From positions 1-35,807 of the forward strand of contig JAJRWU010000193.1 in assembly GCA_024276655.1 (NCBI GenBank): a DNA stretch of 35,807 nucleotides, written 5' to 3'. Origin of the DNA: Planctomycetota bacterium. GTDB lineage: Bacteria; Planctomycetota; Planctomycetia; Pirellulales; Pirellulaceae. Every line of letters begins with the position of its first letter. Position 1 is the stretch's first letter. A program made the position numbers and the translations under genes. The notes under the pieces are model-generated. The model worked only from the letters and a program-made list of their open reading frames with translations, ran no database searches and was not told the DNA's origin. Below are positions 9,785 through 16,836 of this stretch, piece by piece.

Positions 9785-9975
9785 GTTCACCACGAAGGAC
9801 GCGAAGAGCACGAAGGGGAAGAGTCGGGCGTCAGAGAACAAAACGTTTGACGCCATCTTTCAATTTGACGTTGTGGAAGTTGACGAGCAAGCCAATCTTC
9901 ACGCCGGCCAATTTCCGCGATGGGAGAGGTCGTCGAATTCCATACTTCGTGCTCTTCGCGTCCTTCGTGGTGAAC
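9785..9975. repeat. perfect 31-bp inverted repeat bounding a 191-bp block
   Basis: Left arm 9785-9815 and right arm 9945-9975 are exact reverse complements over 31 bases. The arm holds GAAGGACGCGAAGAGCACGA. The 129 nt between them carry the end of a GxxExxY gene. The block behaves like a small element or a pair of inverted copies of one dispersed repeat. Confidence 0.85.
9831..9915 (-). pseudogene. C-terminal remnant of a GxxExxY protein
   Basis: The minus strand ends with LAGVKIGLLVNFHNVKLKDG then VKRFVL and a stop at 9831. This matches the conserved end of GxxExxY family proteins (usually LGLLINFNVPLLKDGIKRV). The N-terminal three quarters, including the motif that names the family, are missing; upstream sequence is the inverted-repeat arm. 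The family resembles PD-(D/E)XK nucleases, but its function is unproven. Confidence 0.6.
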
Positions 9976-10060
9976 CCATCCGGCCAAACGATTCTCCGTG
10001 TCGCTAAACTTGTGTTGCTCTCGATCGAAGGCATCGAGAATAGCTGATACCGATGGGATA

Positions 10061-10273
10061 TCAATCTTTTGCCGCGACACAAGTTGCAGCGGATTTCTCC
10101 GCGCGCATTGACCGAGCAATTCTTGCGCGACACAAATAACCAGCGATGGCTTTCTTGGCATTGTCGATCGCTTCGGAACGTGTTTTTCCTGGCGAAATGC
10201 AACCCGGCAGCACGGGGACTTCGGCGACGTAGACGCCATCTTCATCCTGCTCAATAAGGACACGAAATCGCAC
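10061..10273 (-). pseudogene. second hicB copy, truncated
   Basis: GTG start at 10273, then RFRVLIEQDEDGVYVAEVPV and LPGCISPGKTRSEAIDNAKK, then AIAGYL, nearly identical to the hicB at 9205-9417. Homology stops after ~46 residues (about 10136); the remaining frame (CRARIARSMRAEK...) is unrelated. No hicA follows. About 10-11 differences in ~140 nt mark it as a fairly recent duplicate. Confidence 0.7.
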
Positions 10274-10368
10274 GGCGCCAACCTCTTAACATGTCAAACG
10301 TGTTTGACTGCGGGCGGCTTCGTTGGCCGTGAAAAAGAAAGACTCCGAAGAGCTTCCTCGGCGTGAAA

Positions 10369-11628
10369 TCAGTCGATTTTCCGGGTGAATTCGGGAGAAA
10401 TCGGTTCCGGCGCGATCGGCCCGCCGGCGGCCAGCGACTCCAAGGAGGCGTCCAAGGCTTTTGACAGCCCGGCGCCAATTTCCTCGCATAGGCTGCCGAT
10501 TTCGTTCTCCTCCCAGCGGTCGTCTGGTTTGACATACAGGCCGAATTCCGGTTCATTCGAAGAATCGGCGGGCGTTTGTGCATTCGGCCCCAAGGGTGTC
10601 GAAAAACAGCGTCGCAGCCGCCAGGAAGCAACATCGAGCGTGGCTTGGCGGTCTCCCACGGTAATGGCTCGATCGGGCGTATGTTCTGTTTCCCCACGTA
10701 GGCAGGGCAACAAACTGCCCCCCTGAGCCGCAGCCGGCGGCGATACGCCCAGCCAATCGGCCAGAGTGGCGCTCAAATCGGCCGGTTGCACCAGCGCGGC
10801 GGAGCGTTGCGAGGCGAATTCGGCATGAGGCAAACGAATCATCAACGGCGTGTGAATGAGTTCTTCGTACAGATGCATCTCGCCGAGCCCCACGAATTGG
10901 TGCTCTCCCAGCGGATACCCGCGCGGCGCGGTTAGCGCAAACAACATGTCGTCTGTTCTCGAAGAAATAGTCTCCAACAACGCGCCCAGGCAAAGATCGA
11001 GCACCAAGATTTGTGCCGCGTAAGCCTGTTGGATTCCCAATAGCTGGTCCGAACCGGCGGCGGAACTCACGCGGTAACTGGGCGGTTGGGCCGATTCCGG
11101 CGGCGGCGGGTCGTCTTCATCGGCGAACTGCTCTCGCAGTTCGTAGGGAGCATCCCAGGCGCGGCGCAGCGCCCCGAGATGGATCCAAACCAGACCGCCC
11201 GGCGAGTGATTCTGTAGCCAGTCGATGGCCGCGCCCATGGTTCGGGCAAGTTCGGTTTCGGCAAGATCTTCGGCCAATTCCAGCGGGTGATGCGCCGGAA
11301 GTAGCACGATTTCACTAAAATGCCGCGCCAGTTCGTGTTCGGCGCATTCCGGTTCGTCGGTCAGCAGAACGGCTTGTTCACCCGAGCGAACAATCTCGGC
11401 GGGCAAGCTCCAGTGGGAGGAAGACGCGGCGCAAGCGGCGTGCGAGGCGGTCCAGAATGAGCGGTAAGCCAGATCCAACCGAGGAGAGTCGGTGGTTGCC
11501 CGGTCGAACAGGAAGGATTCCGCCGCCAATTGGTTGCAATGCGGGGTATCGATCCAGGCATTGCCGAAAGGGCCCAGCCCACCGGCGCTCAGGCCATCGA
11601 TCGACAAAACTAACGCCTGAGAGGCCAT
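10369..11628 (-). CDS. sulfatase-fold protein lacking catalytic residues
   Basis: A 419-residue cytoplasmic-looking member of the sulfatase/alkaline phosphatase superfamily. The N-terminus VLSIDGLSAGGLGPFGNAWI and TPHCNQLAAESFLFDRA copies the usual SIDGLR..HLG.YG....TPN.D.LA..G..F..A pattern, and YPLGEHQFVGLGEMHLYEEL with HTPLMIRLP matches the C-terminal LGEH...LYEE....PL.IR.P. However, the C/S-x-P-x-R nucleophile motif is absent (TTDSPRLDLAYRS stands there) and the metal-binding DHG before LGEH is PRG. The second N-terminal Asp is also missing. It is probably a pseudo-enzyme. I start at 11628 because the longer frame runs back through the tRNA-Ala gene; no clear ribosome site precedes the ATG. 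Confidence 0.75.
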   Translation of the reverse strand: MASQALVLSIDGLSAGGLGPFGNAWIDTPHCNQLAAESFLFDRATTDSPRLDLAYRSFWTASHAACAASSSHWSLPAEIVRSGEQAVLLTDEPECAEHELARHFSEIVLLPAHHPLELAEDLAETELARTMGAAIDWLQNHSPGGLVWIHLGALRRAWDAPYELREQFADEDDPPPPESAQPPSYRVSSAAGSDQLLGIQQAYAAQILVLDLCLGALLETISSRTDDMLFALTAPRGYPLGEHQFVGLGEMHLYEELIHTPLMIRLPHAEFASQRSAALVQPADLSATLADWLGVSPPAAAQGGSLLPCLRGETEHTPDRAITVGDRQATLDVASWRLRRCFSTPLGPNAQTPADSSNEPEFGLYVKPDDRWEENEIGSLCEEIGAGLSKALDASLESLAAGGPIAPEPISPEFTRKID

Positions 11629-11650
11629 ATTTTCATTTTTGGCCGCCTTG

Positions 11651-11690
11651 CCACCTGCAAATGGGGCCACCTGCAAATGGGGCCACCTGC
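11651..11690. repeat. 16-bp tandem repeat, 2.5 copies
   Basis: CCACCTGCAAATGGGG occurs at 11651-11666 and 11667-11682, then eight more bases. It lies between the tRNA-Ala 3' end and the sulfatase-fold gene. Confidence 0.9.
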
Positions 11691-11705
11691 CCGGTTTATG
11701 ACAAG

Positions 11706-11778
11706 TGGAGCTGATCGGGCTCGAACCGACGACATCCACGTTGCAAACGTGGCGCTCTCCCAACTGAGCTACAGCCCC
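11706..11778 (-). tRNA. tRNA-Ala(TGC)
   Basis: A full 73-nt cloverleaf on the minus strand: acceptor GGGGCTG pairs with CAGCTCC and includes the G3-U70 wobble that identifies alanine tRNA; D arm AGCTCAGTTGGGAGAGC; anticodon loop TTTGCAA with TGC; T arm around GGTTCGAGCCC; discriminator A. CCA is not encoded. It follows tRNA-Ile by 53 nt. Confidence 0.97.
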
Positions 11779-11831
11779 AGGCTGTGGCCGGAAAACCGGC
11801 AAGTGGTTGAAATTGTAAGCGAATGAAGCAG

Positions 11832-11905
11832 TGGGCGCACGAAGAGTCGAACTTCGGACCTCGTCGTTATCAGCGACGCGCTCTAACCAACTGAGCTATG
11901 CGCCC
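11832..11905 (-). tRNA. tRNA-Ile(GAT)
   Basis: A full 74-nt cloverleaf: acceptor GGGCGCA with TGCGCCC, D arm AGCTCAGTTGGTTAGAGC, anticodon loop CTGATAA with GAT, T arm around AGTTCGACTCT, discriminator A, no encoded CCA. It is first of the Ile-Ala pair and has a promoter directly upstream. No 16S 3' end precedes it and no 23S follows. Confidence 0.97.
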
Positions 11906-11931
11906 CGTTCTTCGTGGAACGAGAATATGGC

Positions 11932-11959
11932 ATTTTAGACGCAGCGGTGGTTCTGTCAA
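11932..11959 (-). promoter_or_regulatory. promoter of the tRNA-Ile/tRNA-Ala operon
   Basis: On the minus strand a perfect TTGACA (11959-11954), a 16-nt spacer and TAAAAT (11937-11932) lie 26 nt ahead of the tRNA-Ile 5' end, leaving a leader of about 20 nt. Confidence 0.7.
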
Positions 11960-12171
11960 ACGGAGGCGCCGCCGATTTTTCGAGCCCGCCAAACTCCGGG
12001 AGAACAACCTTTCCGGTTATCGGTCGGATCAATGTTTTGACACCAACGTGCGGGTTCAGGTTCAAGTAGTAGCGATTGGCGGTGTTGGAGCTGTACTGAT
12101 TCAGCGGGACTTTGAGTCTCGACGTGTTGGAGTTATATCTCAAACGGCTGACAATGTCGTTTTTATCGTTA

Positions 12172-12294
12172 AACACCGCTCGATAAATAACGGTCGCATT
12201 TGTGTAGCCATCGTCGCCAGACGGTGGGTGAGTGGTGAACCATCCCACGCTCTGGCGAGCATGGCTACGACACTCATTTTCCGCTCGATGCTTA
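12172..12294. mobile_element. ~125-bp hairpin element, copy 1
   Basis: One of four copies (others at 29018, 30574 and 35392). The core 12204-12268 is a long imperfect hairpin: GTAGCCAT/ATGGCTAC, CGCCAGA/TCTGGCG and GTGGG/CCCAC pair in nested order around a ~15-nt loop. CCGCTCGAT occurs near both ends. It encodes nothing; its open frames are incidental. Around it, 11960-12171 and 12295-12755 hold no gene I can support: the minus frame 11883-12171 and the plus frame to 12464 have protein-like composition but no recognisable family, and may be remnants. Confidence 0.8.
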
Positions 12295-12755
12295 CGCGAG
12301 TCGAACGAATGATCGTTGCGGCATCAGCGGTTCGAATCATCGAACACACGTTTGACGACCCGCAGCGAACGGGCCACGACGAAGTCCATCGTCGGATGAC
12401 CAACCTGTTCGACGCGGAGCAATTTCCGGCGTTGGAATTGGTCGGCAAGTATCATGAACGGTGAGAGGCAGAGCTTGTCTTCGACGAACAAATGCCGCCC
12501 CGAACACAGGCGGCTTCCTCCATTGAAGAAAACCTTTGTGCAGTCTGTGGTTACGAAAAACTGAACGGTTTTGCCGTTAAACGAGTCATCTTGAGGCGTG
12601 TGAAGTATATACTCCGCACGGTAAGGACTGACACAATTGCATCACAGCTGGTGCATATGTCACATCTTCCGCTGCTTGAGGTATAAATCAGTAGAGCACC
12701 GGGCACATGGAGCGTGCGGAACACTGCTTCCAGAAAAACGGGAGAACCACAAACC

Positions 12756-15700
12756 GTGAAGCGAATTGCTGTTGTCCTGCTGATTTCGTATCTCATTCTG
12801 TGTGTTGCGCCGCCGTTGCCAGCCGACGACTTGCCGCCCGGCGTGCGGAATACGCAAAACCCCGCCGATGTTTCCCTCTCGCCCCGGCAGTCGCTCCAGC
12901 GTATTACCGTGCCGGAGGGGTTTCATGTCACGCTGTTTGCCGGTGAACCCGATATTCGTCGGCCGATCGCTTTCGATTTCGACGACCGCGGCCGCTTGTG
13001 GGTGGTTGAGAATTACGCCCACCCCGAGTGGCGAGAAGAGGGGGCGTCGGACCGCATCGTGATTCTCGAAGATACGAATCACGATGGCCAGTTTGATCGG
13101 CGAAAAGTGTTCTGGGACAAAGGCCGCTATCTGACCGGCATCGCCCTGGGGCATGGCGGCGTTTGGATCGCCAACACGCCGGAACTGGCCTTCATACCCG
13201 ATCGAAACCACGACGACCTTCCCGACGCGCCCCCTGAGCCCATGCTCGATGGTTTTGCGATTTCATCCAATAACGTGCTCAATAATTTGCATTGGGGGCC
13301 CGACGGCTGGCTGTACGGCGCGATCGGGTTGTCGAACCCGTCGTTGGTCGGGCGCCCTGGCGCAGCTACCGCTAACCGCACGCAAATAACACGCGGCATC
13401 TGGCGTTACCACCCGCTGCGGGGTGGCTTTGAGGTGGTGGCCGAAGGCATGGTCAACCCCTGGGGCGCCGACTTCAACGAATACGGAGATCTGTTCACGG
13501 CCAACACCGTGATCGCGCACTTGTGGCATATCGTGCCGGGCATGTATTGCCAGCGGCGCGGCGTCGAGCAAGATTACCCTTACGCTTACGGCCGGATCCA
13601 ATCGATTGCCGACCATTTGCACTGGGGCGGCGGGAATTGGACCAGCTCGCGCACGGCGGAGAATCGCCATTCGGTGGCCGGCGGCGGCCACGCCCACTGC
13701 GGCGGCATGGTGTATTTGGGCGATAACTGGCCGGAGGCGTATCGGGGAACGTTCCTCACCGCCAATCTGCACGGCAACCGCGTGAACCAAGATCGGCTGG
13801 TTCCGCATCGGTCGACGTATGTGGGCGTTCATGGAGACGACTTCCTCTTTGCTCACGACCCTTGGTTTCGCGGCCTTTCGGTGAAGTATGGCCCCGACGG
13901 AGGCGTGTACGTTTCCGACTGGCACGATCTGGGCGAATGCCACGATACCGACGGCAGCCATCGCGGCAGCGGCCGTATTTTCAAGGTTGTTTATGGCCGG
14001 CCGGAAAAACACGCCCTCGACTTGCAGCGGCTTTCCTGCTTGGAACTAGCAGAACTGCACGGCCATCGCAACGCTTGGTTCGTGCGGCATGCACGGCGCC
14101 TTTTGCAAGAGCGGGCGGCGCGGGCGAAAAACGAAGCACATGCAAAAGACACGGCGTTCACGGCAGACATCAACGCCGCCGTGCACCACCTGCGGCGCCG
14201 ATTCCAAAAAGAGGCTGATGAGCGGCAAAAGCTCCGCGCGCTCTGGACCCTGTTCGTCATACAGGCCTTGCCGCCGCGGGAGTGTATCGCTCTGTTGCAG
14301 CACGAAAGCCCGCATGTGCGGCGTTGGGCGGTGCGTTTTCTGGTGGACGAAAAAGAGCCCAGTTCGGCGGCGCTGGCGAAAATGCAGGAGTTGGCTCGCG
14401 ATGAGCCGGCCGCGAAAGTGCGATTGGCGCTGGCTTGTGCCTTGCAGCGAATACCGCTCGCGCGGCGGGCGCCAATGGCCCAAGCGTTGCTGTCGCACGC
14501 CGAAGACGCCAACGATCCTTACCTGCCGCTAATGATTTGGTACGGCGTCGAACCACTGGTGGTTGGGAATGAAGAGGCTGCGTTGGAGTGGGCTTCGCAA
14601 TCCCGAATTCCGCTCGTGCGGCGTTATATCGCCCGGCGAACGTTGGATGTCGCCTCCCCGCCGGTGGCGTTTGTTATTCGAGAGGCGCTGCGGCGCCCCG
14701 ACGAAAACCTCCGTTTTGGTTTATTGCAGGGCGTGTTCGATGTGCTGCAAGAACGAGGGAGTTACGCCGCCCCCAAACAGTGGCCCTTGTTGTATGCTCA
14801 GATCGTCTCCAGCTCCCACGCGGAGTTGCGAGCGTTGGCGGTGCGTTTGGCGACGATCTTCGGCGATGAAAAAGCGATTGCCGATCTGCGCGGCGTCGTG
14901 CTCGATGTGGAGGCTTCGTCCGACAAGCGGCGCGAAGCGCTGCAAGCGTTGTTGAAGATTGACGGCGGCCTGCCCTTGCCAACATTGCATGCGCTGCTCG
15001 AAGAACCCGCCGATTTGCGGCGCGACGTGATCCAATCGCTCGTGCTGCGAAACAACGCCGCCACGGCCGAGAAGCTGTTCGCCTTGTATACCGGTTTCAA
15101 TGCGGCCGAGCGTCAAGATGCGATCAGTGTTTTGAGTTCCCGCCGCGACTTCGCCGCCCGGCTGTTGCAAAAAATCGAACAGGGGAAAATCCCGCAGCGC
15201 GATGTGTCTGCGTTTGCCTTGCAACAACTGCATGCCTTTCGCGACGAGAAGCTACATAAAAAGATTGCCAAACTCTGGGCGGATGATGCGCAAACCTTTC
15301 AAAAATCGGCGGAAATCGCCCGGCGGAAAAGTCGGCTGACCCCCGAATTCCTCACCCAGGGCGATGCCGAAGCAGGTCGGACGCTCTTCAAAAACACCTG
15401 CGCGAAGTGCCATACGTTATTCGGCCAAGGCGGCAACGTGGGACCCAACCTCACCGGCTCCGGCCGCCAGAATATCGACTACCTGCTCAGTAATCTGATC
15501 GACCCCAACGCGATCGTCGACCCCGCCTACCGACTAACCACCGTCCTGACCGACGAAGGCCGCCTGTTGAGCGGGTTCATGGTCCAACACACCGAAAAAT
15601 TTGTCCTCCTGCGCACGCAAAACGCACTCGTTCGCCTGCCGCTCGACGCCATCGAGGAAATGCGCACCGCGAACACATCCATGATGCCCGAAGGCATGCT

Positions 15701-15794
15701 GCGGAACTTCAGCGACGAGCAAGTGCGGAATTTGTTTCTCTACCTTAGCGGCGCTGGCGCGCCGGCCGCCAGGAAAATTCTCGGCGGCGAGTGA
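12756..15794 (+). CDS. PVC-type heme-binding membrane-bound dehydrogenase
   Basis: A 1012-residue protein typical of planctomycetes and verrucomicrobia. From the GTG at 12756 (GGAG 11 nt upstream) it begins KRIAVVLLISYLILCVAPP, a clear signal peptide; the open frame extends 14 codons further but adds no plausible start. The N-terminal half is a beta-propeller like soluble sugar dehydrogenases: VPEGFHVTLFAGEPDIRRP, RGRLWVVENYAHPEW, HWGPDGWLYGAIG, GMVNPWGADFNEYGDLF, AHCGGMVYLGDNWPE, KYGPDGGVYVSDWHD. The middle (~450-840) is helical and HEAT-like. The end has a heme c domain with CAKCHTLFGQGG (~882) followed by GPNLTGSGR and a typical YLLSNLIDPNA...SMMPEG block. It probably oxidises a sugar or polyol outside the cytoplasm. 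It stands alone. Confidence 0.93.
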   Translation: MKRIAVVLLISYLILCVAPPLPADDLPPGVRNTQNPADVSLSPRQSLQRITVPEGFHVTLFAGEPDIRRPIAFDFDDRGRLWVVENYAHPEWREEGASDRIVILEDTNHDGQFDRRKVFWDKGRYLTGIALGHGGVWIANTPELAFIPDRNHDDLPDAPPEPMLDGFAISSNNVLNNLHWGPDGWLYGAIGLSNPSLVGRPGAATANRTQITRGIWRYHPLRGGFEVVAEGMVNPWGADFNEYGDLFTANTVIAHLWHIVPGMYCQRRGVEQDYPYAYGRIQSIADHLHWGGGNWTSSRTAENRHSVAGGGHAHCGGMVYLGDNWPEAYRGTFLTANLHGNRVNQDRLVPHRSTYVGVHGDDFLFAHDPWFRGLSVKYGPDGGVYVSDWHDLGECHDTDGSHRGSGRIFKVVYGRPEKHALDLQRLSCLELAELHGHRNAWFVRHARRLLQERAARAKNEAHAKDTAFTADINAAVHHLRRRFQKEADERQKLRALWTLFVIQALPPRECIALLQHESPHVRRWAVRFLVDEKEPSSAALAKMQELARDEPAAKVRLALACALQRIPLARRAPMAQALLSHAEDANDPYLPLMIWYGVEPLVVGNEEAALEWASQSRIPLVRRYIARRTLDVASPPVAFVIREALRRPDENLRFGLLQGVFDVLQERGSYAAPKQWPLLYAQIVSSSHAELRALAVRLATIFGDEKAIADLRGVVLDVEASSDKRREALQALLKIDGGLPLPTLHALLEEPADLRRDVIQSLVLRNNAATAEKLFALYTGFNAAERQDAISVLSSRRDFAARLLQKIEQGKIPQRDVSAFALQQLHAFRDEKLHKKIAKLWADDAQTFQKSAEIARRKSRLTPEFLTQGDAEAGRTLFKNTCAKCHTLFGQGGNVGPNLTGSGRQNIDYLLSNLIDPNAIVDPAYRLTTVLTDEGRLLSGFMVQHTEKFVLLRTQNALVRLPLDAIEEMRTANTSMMPEGMLRNFSDEQVRNLFLYLSGAGAPAARKILGGE

Positions 15795-15911
15795 GAACCC
15801 GCCATCGAATGGCGACTCCCGTTATTCCAAGATAAGAACGCAACGACTACCAGCTAAAAGCCCATAGGTTCGCCAAAAGAAGTCGGGCGACAAAGCCGTC
15901 GCCGTCAGCAA

Positions 15912-15997
15912 ATGTTTTTAACCGACATGTTTTTAACCGACCAAGTCGAGCCGATCTCGCCCCGCGCCGCCGTGTACGCCGCGCCGCCGTGTACGCC
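15912..15997. repeat. two neighbouring short tandem duplications
   Basis: ATGTTTTTAACCGAC is repeated exactly at 15912-15926 and 15927-15941; GCGCCGCCGTGTACGCC is repeated exactly at 15964-15980 and 15981-15997. Both lie between the dehydrogenase and the convergent regulator gene. Confidence 0.9.
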
Positions 15998-16030
15998 TGA
16001 ACAAACAAACCGCGAGGTGCGCTCCGCCGA

Positions 16031-16654
16031 TCACGTTGACTCGTTTTGGAGTTCCCTGCGAGCGACGATTTGCGACAATTCAACGAGTGTCGCGACATTC
16101 ATTTTTTTCAGAATCCGGCTCCGCCGAACCTCCACCGTGCGAATGCTGATATCAAGCTGGCTGGCAATGACTTTATGGGCCTTGCCTTGCAAAAGTAACT
16201 GCATCACGCAGTGTTCTTTTTCGGTCAACTGGGCGAGACGATGGTCTAGGTCTTGCTCTTGCTGGCGCCTGAACTGGCATTCCTCATCGCGGCGGAGCGC
16301 GCCTCGGATGGCGTCCCACAATTCTTCATCCCGACAAGGCTTTTCCAAAAAGGTGGCGGCGCCTGCTTTCATGGCTCGAACAACCATGGGCACGTCGCCG
16401 TAGGCGGTGATGACAATCACGGGCAACTCAATCTTGAGTTTGGTGAGTTCATCTTGAAGTTCGACGCCGCTCATGCCCAGCATGCGCACATCGGTGATAA
16501 TGCATCCCCGACAATGGGCGTCGATCCTTTCGAGAAGTTTCTCGGCCGACGAAAATGCTTCGGCGACTATTCCCATGGGCGCGACCAATAATTCCACCGA
16601 TCTTCGAGCGGCGGGGTCGTCGTCGACAATGAAAACTGTTGGCGTCGTGGCCAT
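16031..16654 (-). CDS. FixJ-family response regulator
   Basis: A two-domain regulator of about 207 residues. The start at 16654 has AGGAGG 5 nt upstream; the frame extends 25 codons further without such a site. The receiver domain has the acidic pocket VFIVDDDPAARRSVE, the phospho-acceptor Asp in CIITDVRMLGMSGVEL, the Thr in VIVITAYGDVPM, and the Lys in FLEKPCRDEEL. The output is a LuxR-type helix-turn-helix (QLTEKEHCVMQLLLQGKAHK then VIASQLDISIRTVEVRRSRI), as in FixJ/TodT/StyR. It is encoded 182 nt downstream of, and in line with, the FixL/TodS-like kinase, so the two should be cognate. Target genes are unknown. Confidence 0.93.
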   Translation of the reverse strand: MATTPTVFIVDDDPAARRSVELLVAPMGIVAEAFSSAEKLLERIDAHCRGCIITDVRMLGMSGVELQDELTKLKIELPVIVITAYGDVPMVVRAMKAGAATFLEKPCRDEELWDAIRGALRRDEECQFRRQQEQDLDHRLAQLTEKEHCVMQLLLQGKAHKVIASQLDISIRTVEVRRSRILKKMNVATLVELSQIVARRELQNEST

Positions 16655-16730
16655 CTTTTCCTCCTGAACGTTACCGCATGGAACTCTTCGCCCATTGCTC
16701 TGAGCCCGTTGCGGGCGAGAGTTTTCCAAT

Positions 16731-16758
16731 CGAATTTTCCCCGGTAAGGGAAAATTCG
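16731..16758 (-). other. hairpin between kinase and regulator genes
   Basis: A perfect 11-bp stem (CGAATTTTCCC, 16731-16741, with 16748-16758) around a 6-nt loop lies in the 182-nt gap of the two-component pair. It has no following T run, so it looks more like a processing or attenuation site than a full terminator. Confidence 0.45.
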
Positions 16759-16836
16759 GTTCCGTCGTTCGCCTTGGCCGCCCTCGCCCCCCAATGTAGC
16801 TGATTTGCAGAGGGATTACATCGTCAATTTCTTATG

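Noticed and set aside
11629-11802. N-terminal extension of the sulfatase-fold gene
   Set aside because: It is translated antiparallel-free through the tRNA-Ala gene itself (the AVAQLGERHVCNVDVVGSSP pattern is a well-known tRNA read-through artefact).
12140-12448. Small protein with the sequence KISVVAMLARAWDGSPLTHR
   Set aside because: The same peptide appears wherever the ~125-bp element lies; it is the element's hairpin read as codons, not a gene.
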